64,000 bases of DNA from Bacillus atrophaeus (GCF_001584335.1 NZ_LSBB01000020.1:496001-560000), one strand, 5' to 3'. Shown: positions 17,231-27,363, numbered from the stretch's first letter. Notes: generated from the sequence alone by a model not told the origin. Made by a program: numbers and translations.

Positions 17231-19198
17231 TTGTTTAAAAAACTGCATATGAAAATTGCTGTTTTTGTTTCGATTATGTTAATTTTGACGGTTATTCTTT
17301 TGCAGCTTTCTTCTTTTCTCATTTTAAAACCAATGATTACTGAAGAAGGTAAAAACGCAACAGAAAATGTAACGAATTCGCTTGAGCAAAACATACAAAT
17401 ACAATTAAAGAACTATGAAATCTCATTATTAAGATTGGCGAACGGGGATCTCTCCCAATCTTTTATAAAAAAACCCGCTAAAGAAGTGACCGCGCTGTTT
17501 CACGATGAAATTAAGCAAATCCAGGAAAATGATAAGTATGTCGCACTTGCTTACATAGGGACCGGCAAAAAAGAAATGTTTGCATATCCAAAGTCTGAAT
17601 TTGCCAAAGATTATGATCCGACGTCAAGACCTTGGTACAAGCTTGCAGCTGAAACTCCTGATAAGGTCGTCTGGACGGAGCCTTATGAAGATGTTGTTTC
17701 AGGAGAAATGATTGTGACAGCAGCAAAAGCCATTAAGACCAATAACAAGGTAACAGCCGTCGCGAGCTTAGATCTGAAACTGTCCTCCATTCAGAGCATG
17801 GTGAATAAACAAAAGGTACCTTATCAAGGCTTTGCCTTTTTAGCAGACGGAAGCGGCAGCCTTTTGGCACACCCTTCCAAGCAGGGTAAAAATATATCTG
17901 AGGATCAGTCGCTTAAGGGACTAGCTTCAGACACTGAAGGAATACAAGATGAAAACGGAAAAATGGTTGTTTACCAAACCATTGAAGAAACAGGGTGGAA
18001 AGTCGGCACTCAGTTTAACACAGATGAGTTAATGTGGATCTCTGAGAAAATGAACCGTTCAGGCATTCTGATTGCCGTCATCGCGCTTTTAATCACGATT
18101 GTACTCAGCTATTTCCTGGCCAAAACGATTACCGGTCCGATTCAGCAGCTGATTGCAAATACCAAAGCAGTTTCAGCCGGTGATTTGACAGTCAGCGCCC
18201 AATCGAAATCAAAGGATGAAGTCGGCACACTGACGAAACATTTTAATGCCATGGTTGAAAACATGAAGGATATGGTGGAACAGGTCAGGAATTCATCAGG
18301 AAAAGTGTCTCAGACAACTGATCAATTAAGCACAGTATCCGCAGAAACAAATGAAACGAGCGGGCAGATTGCCAAAGCGATTGAAGAAGTGGCGGCCGGA
18401 GCGACAGAACAAGCTTCAGAAGTCGAAACGATAAATGAAAAATCAGAGAACCTTTCAAACAAAATCAAACAAATTGCAACTCATGCGGGGGGCATCAAAT
18501 CGCTGTCAAAATCATCTGAGGATGCCAGCTACAAAGGGCTGGATTCTCTCGGGCATCTGCTGATGAAATCAAATGAAGCCAATACGGAAACAAAGAAAGT
18601 AGAATCCATGCTGTCAGATCTTGAAAAGCAAACGAAAAACATTGAGGAAGTAGTTACGGCCATCTCAGCAGTATCTGATCAAACAAACCTGCTCGCGTTA
18701 AATGCCAGCATTGAAGCGGCCAGGGCCGGAGAAAGCGGACGAGGCTTTGCGGTTGTGGCTGACGAGGTTCGAAAGCTGGCTGAGCAATCAGCCCTCTCAA
18801 CAAAGCATATCAGCGATACGGTGAAGCTGATTCAGAAGGAAACGGAAGAAGCGTCCCATGCGATGACAGAGGCGAGCAGGATGAATGATGAGCAAAACAG
18901 CGCCATTCATGAGACTGGTGAAGTATTAAACACCATTACCTCAGAAATGCAGTCTCTTGTGAAAGGGATTGATTATATTTATGAAGAAATCCAAAGAATG
19001 AGTGAAGAGCAGCTTGCGATCTCTGAAGCCATTCAAAGCATTTCCGCTATTTCACAGGAATCCGCTGCAGCTGCGGAGGAGGTTAACGCCTCTACTGATG
19101 AACAGCTGATCACGCTTGATAAGGTGAAACATTCAACAGATACCTTGAAAAATGCAAGTCAAGATCTCATGAATGCGATTGCCAAATTCACATTGTAA
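17231..19198 (+). CDS. mcpC: McpC, methyl-accepting chemotaxis protein
   Basis: 655 residues starting at TTG 17231 after AGGAGGGG. The order is a membrane helix (about 8-32), an extracellular double-Cache sensor (about 35-275, with '[11 protein letters not shown]'), a second helix (about 277-300), HAMP (300-352) and a long cytoplasmic signalling coiled coil. The conserved hairpin is '[20 protein letters not shown]' followed by '[18 protein letters not shown]'. It senses amino acids and, in B. subtilis, responds to PTS sugars through HPr and enzyme I. It signals to CheA/CheW/CheV and is methylated on glutamates. It is monocistronic. Confidence 0.95.
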   Translation: MFKKLHMKIAVFVSIMLILTVILLQLSSFLILKPMITEEGKNATENVTNSLEQNIQIQLKNYEISLLRLANGDLSQSFIKKPAKEVTALFHDEIKQIQENDKYVALAYIGTGKKEMFAYPKSEFAKDYDPTSRPWYKLAAETPDKVVWTEPYEDVVSGEMIVTAAKAIKTNNKVTAVASLDLKLSSIQSMVNKQKVPYQGFAFLADGSGSLLAHPSKQGKNISEDQSLKGLASDTEGIQDENGKMVVYQTIEETGWKVGTQFNTDELMWISEKMNRSGILIAVIALLITIVLSYFLAKTITGPIQQLIANTKAVSAGDLTVSAQSKSKDEVGTLTKHFNAMVENMKDMVEQVRNSSGKVSQTTDQLSTVSAETNETSGQIAKAIEEVAAGATEQASEVETINEKSENLSNKIKQIATHAGGIKSLSKSSEDASYKGLDSLGHLLMKSNEANTETKKVESMLSDLEKQTKNIEEVVTAISAVSDQTNLLALNASIEAARAGESGRGFAVVADEVRKLAEQSALSTKHISDTVKLIQKETEEASHAMTEASRMNDEQNSAIHETGEVLNTITSEMQSLVKGIDYIYEEIQRMSEEQLAISEAIQSISAISQESAAAAEEVNASTDEQLITLDKVKHSTDTLKNASQDLMNAIAKFTL

Positions 19199-19207
19199 TA
19201 GGACGAT

Positions 19208-19240
19208 AGCCAGGTCATTTTGATGATCTGGCTTTTGTCT
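19208..19240 (+). terminator. Terminator of mcpC
   Basis: The stem AGCCAGGTCAT / ATGATCTGGCT with a four-base loop is followed by TTTGTCTTT. Confidence 0.7.
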
Positions 19241-19480
19241 TTCTTTCAGTGTGACTGAAAACTCTTGAAGGCATGGATAGTGGGCATCGGAGCAGGATAT
19301 GACAGTCATTGACCTGACATCCTAAACAGGCCTGACAATAGATTGGGAATTATCAACCCGCTGTAACCCTAAAGGTTTTTTTCAATGGCTGCTCTATTTC
19401 TATATAGATATGGTAAGCTAATGAATGTCAGATTCTTACGAAACAACACTACATATCTCATCATCGGGGAGGAAGTCACA

Positions 19481-20347
19481 TTGAAAAAAACAATCGGATT
19501 TATCGGACTGGGAGTTATGGGAAATAGCATGGCGTCACATATTCTGTCAGAAGGCCATCCTGTTTTAGTGTATACCCGCACGAAACAAAAAGCGGACAAG
19601 ATATTGGAAAAAGGAGCGGTCTGGAAGGATACGGTCGCAGATCTTTCTAAGGAAGCGGATGTTATTATTACAATGGTAGGCTATCCAAGCGATGTGGAGG
19701 ACATTTATCTCGGCAGTAACGGAATTATTGCTAACGCTAGAGAAGGGGCATATGTCATTGATATGACAACTTCAAAACCGTCGCTCGCAAAACAGATTGC
19801 CGAAGAGGCTAAACAAAAATCCATATTTGCTTTAGATGCGCCAGTTTCCGGCGGGGATATCGGTGCTCAAAACGGGACGCTCGCCATTATGGTCGGGGGA
19901 GAGGAAGAAGCATTTGAAGCTTGCCTGCCGATCTTTGCATTAATGGGTGAAAATATTCAATATCAAGGCCCCGCGGGCAGCGGACAGCACACAAAAATGT
20001 GCAATCAAATCGCCATCGCGGCGGGTATGATCGGTGTATCAGAAGCAATGGCTTACGCTCAAAAATCAGGCCTGCAGCCGGAAAAGGTTCTCAAAAGTAT
20101 CACAACAGGAGCCGCAGGAAGCTGGTCATTGTCAAATCTTGCTCCCCGTATGCTGAAGGGTGACTTTGAACCGGGATTCTATGTCAAACACTTTATTAAA
20201 GACATGGGAATCGCTCTTGAGGAAGCGGAATTGATGGGGGAAGAGATGCCTGGTCTGTCGCTTGCGAAATCATTATACGATCAGCTTGCGGGACAAGGAG
20301 AAGAAAACAGCGGAACTCAAAGCTTATATAAGCTGTGGGTAAAATAA
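19481..20347 (+). CDS. ykwC: YkwC, beta-hydroxyacid dehydrogenase family protein
   Basis: 288 residues from TTG 19481, preceded by GGGGAGGAA. The Rossmann motif 'IGFIGLGVMGNSMA' at residues 5-18 binds NAD(P). The substrate-binding 'DAPVSGGDIGAQNGTL' and the catalytic lysine in 'GSGQHTKMCNQI' identify the 3-hydroxyisobutyrate, tartronate semialdehyde or 6-phosphogluconate dehydrogenase-like family. It is a cytosolic oxidoreductase whose substrate is unproven. It is convergent with ykwD across a shared terminator. The 280-base gap before it holds the mcpC terminator and nothing else I can support. Confidence 0.88.
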   Translation: MKKTIGFIGLGVMGNSMASHILSEGHPVLVYTRTKQKADKILEKGAVWKDTVADLSKEADVIITMVGYPSDVEDIYLGSNGIIANAREGAYVIDMTTSKPSLAKQIAEEAKQKSIFALDAPVSGGDIGAQNGTLAIMVGGEEEAFEACLPIFALMGENIQYQGPAGSGQHTKMCNQIAIAAGMIGVSEAMAYAQKSGLQPEKVLKSITTGAAGSWSLSNLAPRMLKGDFEPGFYVKHFIKDMGIALEEAELMGEEMPGLSLAKSLYDQLAGQGEENSGTQSLYKLWVK

Positions 20348-20350
20348 GCA

Positions 20351-20389
20351 AAAAAAAGAGATTGCCTATAAAAACTGGCAATCTCTTTC
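20351..20389. terminator. Bidirectional terminator of ykwC and ykwD
   Basis: The perfect stem AAAGAGATTGCC / GGCAATCTCTTT has A and T runs on the two sides. Confidence 0.8.
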
Positions 20390-20393
20390 ACTA

Positions 20394-21197
20394 TTATTTT
20401 CCGATGAACTGCTGTGTCCAGTAGTTTCCTGACTCAACATAGCCGACACCGATATGCGTAAAGCTCGGGTTCATAATATTTTCTCTGTGCCCTTGGCTGT
20501 TCATCCACGCTTTTACGACTTCTTCAGGTGTTTTTTGGCCTTGCGCGATGTTTTCACCTGCTGTTTTGTAGCTGATTCCGAATGATTTCATCATATCAAA
20601 CGGTGATCCGTAAGTCGGGCTTTGGTGGTCAAAGTAGTTTTTATCTTTCATATCTTGAGATTTTGCATGTGCTGATTTGCTTAACTTTTCATCAATTTGA
20701 AGCGGTTTTAAGCCTTGTTTTTGTCTTTCAGCATTTGTAAGCTCAACGACTTTCTTTTCATACGCGCTTACAGATGAAGCGTCAGACGCAGTTGTATTTT
20801 TGCTTGTTTTTTCTGGCTGTTTTGAAGCGTCAGCTGCAGGTGCTTCCTTTTGAGTGTTTACATTGGCAGGCTCAACTTTCTTGGACGCCTTTGGTGCTGT
20901 TTTGCTTTCATCCTTTTTTTGTACATCTTTAATCGTCATATTTGAATTTGATTTTTTCGCATAATTTTGAAGCATATGCTGTAATTTCTCTGCATCCGCA
21001 GCATTTAGTTTCTTTATATCCGTTTTAATATGTAGTTTGGCAACCACATCTTGAAGTTTAAGAGTCTGCACCGTATTTCCTGTTTTAACAGTCACAATTG
21101 GCTGGCAGGAGAGTTCTTTGGCAGATGCTTGCTGAACGCCTCCGAATGTGAAAATTGATACCGCTGCCGCAGCAGATAAAATAAAAGCTTTCTTCAT
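20394..21197 (-). CDS. ykwD: YkwD, secreted CAP/SCP-domain protein
   Basis: 267 residues from ATG 21197, after CTAGGAGGTACGG. An in-frame ATG at 21245 lacks a ribosome-binding site. The signal peptide is 'KKAFILSAAAAVSIFTFGGVQQASA' (about 1-26). A middle region rich in Lys, Ala and Thr (about 90-145) acts as a linker. The CAP domain (about 148-267) carries 'VVELTNAERQKQGLKPL', 'SAHAKSQDM', 'FDHQSPTYG', 'AGENIAQGQKT' and 'GHRENIMNPSFTHIGVGY'. It is secreted or wall-associated. CAP proteins of Bacillus include sporulation and wall factors, but the activity here is unknown. The 341-base gap to pbpH holds divergent promoters. Confidence 0.9.
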   Translation of the reverse strand: MKKAFILSAAAAVSIFTFGGVQQASAKELSCQPIVTVKTGNTVQTLKLQDVVAKLHIKTDIKKLNAADAEKLQHMLQNYAKKSNSNMTIKDVQKKDESKTAPKASKKVEPANVNTQKEAPAADASKQPEKTSKNTTASDASSVSAYEKKVVELTNAERQKQGLKPLQIDEKLSKSAHAKSQDMKDKNYFDHQSPTYGSPFDMMKSFGISYKTAGENIAQGQKTPEEVVKAWMNSQGHRENIMNPSFTHIGVGYVESGNYWTQQFIGK

Positions 21198-21538
21198 AAG
21201 TTCCGTACCTCCTAGAAATGTTTGTTTTTCTACACCAAAAATCATAACATGGACTTTCTGTCATAATGTATCCATCCTTTTCCTTTGACAAGTGCAGATT
21301 GTTATTTTTGTAATATAGGAGACTGAAATGCTATCTGACTGGGAGATAAGTCTGTTACACTTCTTCATTGGATAGTTATATAGCTTCCATTATTTTAAAA
21401 CGCTACATAAATTTTAATAAATTCGAATCTTGACAAGTTTTTTTTACCTCTTTTCGCTGTAACAACTTTTACAAAGGTGTTACAATTAATATCAGTTTAT
21501 GTAAATATATTGAATGTGTTGAGAGGGGAAAACCAGAA
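21198..21538. other. Intergenic region between divergent ykwD and pbpH
   Basis: 341 bases, AT-rich, containing the ribosome-binding sites and promoters of both genes. A small inverted element, GTAACAACTTTTACAAAGGTGTTAC, lies at about 21460-21484, shortly before pbpH, and could be an operator (GTAACA / TGTTAC arms). I see no gene here. Confidence 0.4.
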
Positions 21539-23659
21539 GTGACTGAAATAGGACGCGAATCGAAAACAAAGCCAAAGAACAAACGAAATAGAGCGTGGAG
21601 AATGAACCTTTATTTCCTTGTCGTTTTTGTTCTATTCGCTGCACTCATCTTTAAACTCGGCGTGGTTCAGATTGTAGAAGGAGAAAAGCATGTAGAAGAC
21701 GCCCAAAAGGCAAATGCCAAGACGGCGTATTATCCTGCTCCAAGGGGCAAGATGTATGACAAGCAAAAAAGAGTCGCTGTCGATAACCAGGCCGTTCCTG
21801 AAATCGTATATGTCTCAACTTCAAAGACGACAACAGAAGATAAATTAAAAACAGCGAAAAATCTTTCTTCTTATATCAGTATTGATACCGAGTTTTTGAA
21901 GGACAGGGACCTGCGTGATTTTTGGCTTGCTTCCCATCCTAAAAAGGCGCCTAAGCTGCTGAAGAAATCTGAAGATGACCTGAATGTGGCAGAAGCTTAT
22001 AAACGGCAGGTAAAACGAGTTCCGGAAGAAGAACTGAAAGCCCTTAAAAAAAATAAGAAAGAGCTGGAAATCGCAGCAATCTTCACACGTTTTTCAAGCG
22101 GGAATTCATATGAGCCACAGGTTGTAAAATCAATGGACCCAAATAAAATCAGCGGTAACGGCAGCGAAGGATCCTTGCTGGATGAAAGTAAAAACACGTC
22201 TCTAAAACCGAAAAGCGACTTAACGTATGAGGAAGTCTCTCTTGTTTCCGAACATTTAGAGGAACTGCCGGGAATAGACGTTGTCGATGATTGGACGCGG
22301 AAATATCCGTTTGACAAAACACTCTATTCTGTATTTGGCGGTGTCACAACACCTGAACAAGGACTTTTGAGCGACCGTAAAGACTATTATTTAACAAGAG
22401 GCTATTCGAGAAATGACAGAGTCGGCAAAAGCTATCTTGAATATCAGTATGAAGATTATTTAAACTCGCACAAAGCAAAAGTGGAGTATGTGGAAAACAG
22501 CAAAGGCGAAGTCACCAGCCAAAAAACCATTGATAAAGGAAGCAGGGGTTACGATCTTCAGCTTTCATTTGATATGGAATTACAGGCAAAGGTTGAAAAA
22601 ATTATTGAAGAAGAGCTGAGAAACAGCAGAGCCCGTGGCAACTATATGGTGGACAGAGCTTTTGTTGTCATGATGGACCCGAATAACGGAGATATTCTAA
22701 CAATGGCGGGCAAACGTATTGATCTGGAAACGAATAAATTACAGGATTATGCTATCGGAGCCTTTACGACCCAATATGAAATGGGATCGTCCGTCAAGGG
22801 AGCGACTGTGCTTTCCGGCTATCAAGCCGGGCTTCCGCATTACCAAACGTTTGTGGATAGGACTCTTTATTTTAAGGGCAAATTGAAAAAGAGCTCTTAT
22901 ACGAATATGGGAAGCATTACTGAGCTGACGGCTCTGCAAAGAAGCTCAAACGTATATATGTTTAATGTCGCCATGCACATCGCGGGTGTGACATATAAGC
23001 CGTACGGGGCTCTTCCTGCTGATCAGGAGGACTTGCGCAAAATGAGAAATTACTACAGCCAATTCGGATTAGGCGTTAAGACGGGAATTGATCTTCCGCA
23101 AGAATCAGCGGGAATGCAGACAACTCCTGATGCAGTCGGGGGCCTCATTTTAGACTTAGCGATCGGCCAATATGATACATACACACCGCTCCAGCTAGTC
23201 CAATATATGTCTTCAATCGCAAACGGAGGCTATCGCATTCAGCCGCGAATCGTGACAAGTGTGCATAAACCGGGAAGGGATGATAAACTCGGCACGATGA
23301 TCGAGGAGCGGCAGCCGAAAATTTTAAATAAAATAAACAACTCGGCAAGCGATATAGAACAGGTCAAAGCAGGGCTGAAAAAAGTAACATCTACAGGCGG
23401 GACCGCTGCAGGTGTTTTTGGAACAAATGATGTATCTGGAAAAACGGGGACGGCACAGACGTTTTATTATGGAACCAATAAAAATTGGTGGGGACTTGAC
23501 ACATATAATCTGACGTTTGCCGGCTATTATCCGTCAACAAATCCGCAAGTGGCCTTCAGTGTCGTTGTTCCTTCCGTGAGGGACGATCATGATGAAATAA
23601 CCAAAAAAATTGAAGGCCGCGCGATTGATGCCTATGTAAAATTGCAAAAAAGTTACTAA
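21539..23659 (+). CDS. pbpH: PbpH, class B penicillin-binding protein (transpeptidase)
   Basis: 706 residues from GTG 21539, after GAGAGGGG. A short cytosolic tail is followed by one membrane helix (about 24-45). The dimerisation domain ('APRGKMYDKQKRVA') leads to the transpeptidase domain with 'SSVKG' (SxxK nucleophile serine), 'SSN' and 'SGKTGTAQT' (KTG). It crosslinks peptidoglycan outside the membrane. In B. subtilis PbpH and PbpA together set rod shape and are partly redundant. It is monocistronic, ended by a terminator. Confidence 0.93.
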   Translation: MTEIGRESKTKPKNKRNRAWRMNLYFLVVFVLFAALIFKLGVVQIVEGEKHVEDAQKANAKTAYYPAPRGKMYDKQKRVAVDNQAVPEIVYVSTSKTTTEDKLKTAKNLSSYISIDTEFLKDRDLRDFWLASHPKKAPKLLKKSEDDLNVAEAYKRQVKRVPEEELKALKKNKKELEIAAIFTRFSSGNSYEPQVVKSMDPNKISGNGSEGSLLDESKNTSLKPKSDLTYEEVSLVSEHLEELPGIDVVDDWTRKYPFDKTLYSVFGGVTTPEQGLLSDRKDYYLTRGYSRNDRVGKSYLEYQYEDYLNSHKAKVEYVENSKGEVTSQKTIDKGSRGYDLQLSFDMELQAKVEKIIEEELRNSRARGNYMVDRAFVVMMDPNNGDILTMAGKRIDLETNKLQDYAIGAFTTQYEMGSSVKGATVLSGYQAGLPHYQTFVDRTLYFKGKLKKSSYTNMGSITELTALQRSSNVYMFNVAMHIAGVTYKPYGALPADQEDLRKMRNYYSQFGLGVKTGIDLPQESAGMQTTPDAVGGLILDLAIGQYDTYTPLQLVQYMSSIANGGYRIQPRIVTSVHKPGRDDKLGTMIEERQPKILNKINNSASDIEQVKAGLKKVTSTGGTAAGVFGTNDVSGKTGTAQTFYYGTNKNWWGLDTYNLTFAGYYPSTNPQVAFSVVVPSVRDDHDEITKKIEGRAIDAYVKLQKSY

Positions 23660-23672
23660 ACGTCTAAGACAA

Positions 23673-23712
23673 GAAGGGCCGCTGGTTAATAGTTTGGCCC
23701 TCTTTCTTTTAT
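23673..23712 (+). terminator. Terminator of pbpH
   Basis: The stem AAGAAGGGCC / GGCCCTCTT is followed by TCTTTTATT. Confidence 0.65.
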
Positions 23713-23742
23713 TCAAAAATTGACGATCACAATAAGAATAGA

Positions 23743-23768
23743 AGGAGAATTCTCATTTTTTAGCGAAT
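23743..23768 (+). promoter_or_regulatory. SigmaH-type promoter of kinA
   Basis: AGGAGAA (23743-23749), a 13-base spacer and GCGAAT (23763-23768) fit the SigmaH pattern (AGGAWWT / RnnGAAT). kinA is a known SigmaH-dependent gene. Confidence 0.7.
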
Positions 23769-23842
23769 CAGTCTAGTGAAATTTCTTTTTGTGAAAAAAA
23801 GATGAATAGCTGATGGTGATTACAATGCAAAGGAGGGATTCT

Positions 23843-25663
23843 GTGGAACAGGATACGCAGCACGCACGACAATTTCAAATCAAAACGGATATTCACGCCG
23901 TCTTAACTTCTAATGGACGCATCATTTATATTTCCGCAAATTGCAAGCCGTATTTAAGTTATGCCCAAGAAGAGATGATTGGATCATTCATGAAGGAGTT
24001 TCTGCATGAGGAAGACCAGTTTTTAGTGGAAAGCTACTTTTATAATGAACATCATCTGATGCCTTGTACCTTTCGTCTTATAAAAAAAGACCATACCATT
24101 GTGTGGATAGAAGCCGGTGTAGAAATCGTCACCACCCAGGTTGAAGGAAACGGCAGGGAGATTATACTGAAAATGAAGGTGCTTGAGGAGGAATCCGGTC
24201 ATCAATCCCTCAACTGCAATAAAAATAAAATCGAGCCTGAACATCAAACATCATCCTCTTATCTGAATAGTGAATTTGAACGGTTAGTTGAAACTCTTCC
24301 AAGCCCATTATGTATCAGCGTCAGCGGTAAAATCGTCTACGTTAACAATGCAATGCTTTCCATGCTCGGAGCGGAAACCAAGGATCACATTATCGGCAGA
24401 TGGTCTTATGAATTTATTGAAGAGGAATACCATGACATCGTAAAAAATAGGATTTTGCGAATGCAAAAAGGGATGGAGGTGGGAATGATCGAACAGACGT
24501 GGAAAAGGCTTGACGGCACACCTGTTCATCTGGAAGTAAAAGCCGCTCCGGCCATTTACAAAAACCAGCGGGCTGAACTGCTGCTGCTGATTGATATATC
24601 CTCGCGAAAAAAATTCCAAACCATCTTGCAAAAAAGCAGAGAGCGGTATCAGCTGCTTATTCAAAACTCTATCGACACCATTGCAGTCATACACAATGGA
24701 AAATGGGTATTTATGAACGAATCAGGCATTTCTCTTTTTGAAGCGGCGACGTATGAGGATTTAATCGGAAAAAATATATACGACCACCTTCACCCGTGCG
24801 ACCATGAAGATGTAAAAAAGCGAATTCAGAACATTGCGGAGCATAAAACTGATTCAGAAGTCATGAAGCAATCATGGTTCACTTTTCAAAATCGATTGAT
24901 CTATACAGAAATGGTCTGCATTCCGACAACCTTTTTTGGCGAAACCGCCGTTCAAGTGATCCTGCGGGATATTTCTGAACGCAAGCAAACCGAGGAATTA
25001 ATGCTTAAATCTGAAAAGCTCTCGATCGCAGGGCAGCTTGCTGCTGGTATTGCCCATGAAATACGCAATCCGCTCACGGCAATTAAAGGATTTTTACAGC
25101 TTATGAAGCCGACGATGGAGGGCAATGAACATTACTTCGACATTGTATTTTCTGAGCTGAGCCGAATTGAATTGATTCTCAGCGAACTGCTTATGCTTGC
25201 CAAGCCGCAGCAGCATGCCTTTAAAGAGCATCTAAACCTTAAAAAATTGATCAGCGAAGTGACAGCCCTGTTGGAAACCCAGGCGAACTTAAATGGAATA
25301 TTCATTAAAACCGCCTTCCAAAGAGACAGTATTTTTATTAACGGTGATCAGAACCAGCTCAAACAAGTGTTCATCAATTTAATTAAAAACGCTGTGGAAT
25401 CAATGCCTGACGGGGGAACAGTTGAGATTGACACGACAGAGGATGAGCATTCCGTTCACGTTACTATTAAAGACGAGGGAGAGGGCATCCCTGAAAAGGT
25501 ACTGAAGCGTATAGGAGAACCATTTTTAACAACAAAAGAAAAGGGAACGGGACTCGGACTTATGGTTACATTTAATATTATTGAAAATCATCAAGGAACC
25601 ATCCAGGTAGACAGCAAGCCGGAGAAAGGCACGGCATTTAAGATTTCATTTCCAAAAAAATAA
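23843..25663 (+). CDS. kinA: KinA, sporulation sensor histidine kinase
   Basis: 606 residues from GTG 23843, after CAAAGGAGGG. The upstream in-frame ATG and GTG codons have no ribosome-binding site. Three PAS domains (roughly 10-120, 145-255, 265-380) precede the kinase core. The phospho-accepting His is in 'AAGIAHEIRNPLTA' (about 405). The ATP-binding core holds 'NLIKNAVESMP', 'DEGEGIPE' and 'GTGLGLMV'. It has no membrane helix, so it is a cytosolic kinase of Spo0F in the phosphorelay leading to Spo0A. The N-terminal PAS-A region differs from the 168 sequence more than the catalytic core does. The promoter fits SigmaH. Confidence 0.95.
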   Translation: MEQDTQHARQFQIKTDIHAVLTSNGRIIYISANCKPYLSYAQEEMIGSFMKEFLHEEDQFLVESYFYNEHHLMPCTFRLIKKDHTIVWIEAGVEIVTTQVEGNGREIILKMKVLEEESGHQSLNCNKNKIEPEHQTSSSYLNSEFERLVETLPSPLCISVSGKIVYVNNAMLSMLGAETKDHIIGRWSYEFIEEEYHDIVKNRILRMQKGMEVGMIEQTWKRLDGTPVHLEVKAAPAIYKNQRAELLLLIDISSRKKFQTILQKSRERYQLLIQNSIDTIAVIHNGKWVFMNESGISLFEAATYEDLIGKNIYDHLHPCDHEDVKKRIQNIAEHKTDSEVMKQSWFTFQNRLIYTEMVCIPTTFFGETAVQVILRDISERKQTEELMLKSEKLSIAGQLAAGIAHEIRNPLTAIKGFLQLMKPTMEGNEHYFDIVFSELSRIELILSELLMLAKPQQHAFKEHLNLKKLISEVTALLETQANLNGIFIKTAFQRDSIFINGDQNQLKQVFINLIKNAVESMPDGGTVEIDTTEDEHSVHVTIKDEGEGIPEKVLKRIGEPFLTTKEKGTGLGLMVTFNIIENHQGTIQVDSKPEKGTAFKISFPKK

Positions 25664-25690
25664 AACAACGGCTTAAAGCCGTTGTTTATA
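25664..25690. terminator. Bidirectional terminator of kinA and patA
   Basis: The stem AACAACGGC / GCCGTTGTT with a five-base loop lies between two convergent genes. Confidence 0.7.
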
Positions 25691-26855
25691 CAGTCTGCAT
25701 TGATTCTCTTTTCTTTAATACAAACAATTCCAAACGGTCTAAGCCTTCTCTTAACGTATCTAACGAGTATGCAAAAGACAGCCTCACGTATCCTTCGCCA
25801 AACTCTGAGAATGAGCTGCCCGGCACAAGAGCGACGCCAGAATCCTCCAAAAGAGCCATACTAAAATCAAATGACGACATTCCAAAGGATTTAATCGAAG
25901 GAAAAATATAAAATGCTCCTGATGGCTTCACGACATCCAGCCCCATTGAGACAAGGCGGTCATATACATAGTCGAGCCGCTTTTTATATTGCTCTCTCAT
26001 AATAAGGGCGTCATCAACTCCGTTGGTGACTGCCTCCACCGCCGCTTTTTGAGAAATGGAGGAAGCGCACGACACGTTATACTGATGCACTTTTAAAATG
26101 TGCTTAGCGATTTCCTTCGGGGCGAATAAAAAGCCGATTCTCCAGCCAGTCATGCTGTGTGATTTTGATAAACCGTTAATGACAATCGTCTGATCTCTTA
26201 AAAATGTCGCAATTGAGTGATGCGGCCTGTCATATATCAATTCGCTGTAGATCTCATCAGACAGGACAAAGATATTTCTTCCTTTTAAAAGAGAAGCGAT
26301 GTTTTTCAGCTCTTCTTCAGACAGCGTAACGCCGGTCGGATTTGACGGATAAGGAAGAACGACACATTTTGTATTAGGCGTCAGCGCTTCTTCAATCAGC
26401 CGCGCCGTCAGCTTAAAACCGTGAGAGGTTGTATCCGCGAATACAGGTGTGGCGCCGCACATTCTGATGATAGGCTCATAACCAGGGTAAATAGGACCCG
26501 GCAAAATGACTTCATCACCCGGGGACAAAATCGTCCGGAAAGAAGCGTCAATCGCCTGGCTTGCTCCCGTGGTTATGATGATTTCACTTTCAGCTTCATA
26601 ATTGAAATCGTATTTTTTCTTCATATAAAGCTGCACAGCTTGTCTCAATTCAAGGTAGCCGGCATTTGGTGTATATGAAGTGACATTATCATCGATCGCC
26701 TGTTTGGCGGCAGCTTTTACATGATGCGGCGTAAAAAAATCAGGCTGGCCGATTGTGAGCGAGATGACATTATCGTATTGAGCTACAAGATTTGAGAATT
26801 TGCGAATTCCTGAAATTTCAATCTCTTTAACTTTCGGGTTCAGCAAATGTTCCAT
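25686..26855 (-). CDS. patA: PatA, aminotransferase class I/II
   Basis: 389 residues. It is a PLP fold type I enzyme: substrate loop 'TIGQPDFFTPHHV' near the N-terminus, 'TTGASQAIDASFRTIL', 'YPSNPTGVTLS', 'SDEIYSELIYD', and the PLP-binding lysine in 'INGLSKSHSMTGWRIGF'. PatA is annotated as an N-acetyl-L,L-diaminopimelate aminotransferase in B. subtilis, which would fit with dapH and dapL found at 40.8-42.7 kb in the same lysine route. An aromatic or general aminotransferase is the alternative. AAGGTGA precedes the ATG. It is convergent with kinA. Confidence 0.9.
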   Translation of the reverse strand: MEHLLNPKVKEIEISGIRKFSNLVAQYDNVISLTIGQPDFFTPHHVKAAAKQAIDDNVTSYTPNAGYLELRQAVQLYMKKKYDFNYEAESEIIITTGASQAIDASFRTILSPGDEVILPGPIYPGYEPIIRMCGATPVFADTTSHGFKLTARLIEEALTPNTKCVVLPYPSNPTGVTLSEEELKNIASLLKGRNIFVLSDEIYSELIYDRPHHSIATFLRDQTIVINGLSKSHSMTGWRIGFLFAPKEIAKHILKVHQYNVSCASSISQKAAVEAVTNGVDDALIMREQYKKRLDYVYDRLVSMGLDVVKPSGAFYIFPSIKSFGMSSFDFSMALLEDSGVALVPGSSFSEFGEGYVRLSFAYSLDTLREGLDRLELFVLKKRESMQTV

Positions 26856-26983
26856 AATTCATCACCTTAAAATATATAATGAGTTTTTATCCTATTTTAC
26901 CATTAGCTGATCATTTGTCATCTTTTTAGCTGATATATAGTTGATTGTATGCCGGAGTTTTTAAAACATACCTCTTATCAGAG

Positions 26984-27022
26984 AAAAAAATAAGACAACC
27001 AGCAAATATGATTGTCTTTATT
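26984..27022 (-). terminator. Terminator of the 53-residue gene
   Basis: On the minus strand AAGACAAT / GTTGTCTT is followed by ATTTTTTTC. It separates the small gene from patA. Confidence 0.6.
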
Positions 27023-27060
27023 GTATCATGATCTATTATTGTTTATATGTGTAAATTTGA

Positions 27061-27222
27061 TCAATAACCATATTCTGAATGAAGGTCTTCGTGCCAAATC
27101 AAATACGCGGGATGTTCTTCATGCTGTTCAGCGGCTTTTTTCTTCATTTCGAGATAAGCCTTTTCGCTGACTTCCTCTAAAACAGTCATTTCATTTTGTT
27201 TAAATATTACTAAAGTACCCAT
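27061..27222 (-). CDS. Small 53-residue hypothetical protein
   Basis: 53 codons from ATG 27222, with AGAAGGGTG eight bases upstream. The protein is charged, mostly helical and rich in Glu and Lys ('[19 protein letters not shown]'), with a C-terminal aromatic end (LHSEYGY). It has no signal peptide or membrane segment. A clear SigmaA promoter and a terminator frame it, so it is an independent transcription unit. I do not recognise the family, and no cysteine or enzyme motif is visible. Confidence 0.65.
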   Translation of the reverse strand: MGTLVIFKQNEMTVLEEVSEKAYLEMKKKAAEQHEEHPAYLIWHEDLHSEYGY

Positions 27223-27255
27223 TATTTACACCCTTCTTTCAAAAAATCCTTGACT

Positions 27256-27283
27256 ATTGTACCATGGACAGATTGAAAGTCAA
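27256..27283 (-). promoter_or_regulatory. SigmaA promoter of the 53-residue gene
   Basis: On the minus strand: -35 TTGACT (27283-27278), a 16-base spacer and -10 TACAAT (27261-27256), about 30 bases before the start codon. Confidence 0.65.
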
Positions 27284-27363
27284 TGGATAGCAGGCAAAAA
27301 GTATCTTTTTTCTGAAAAAATCCGGCTCAAATGAACAGGAATCGCAATTTGAAGCAGTGCGCC

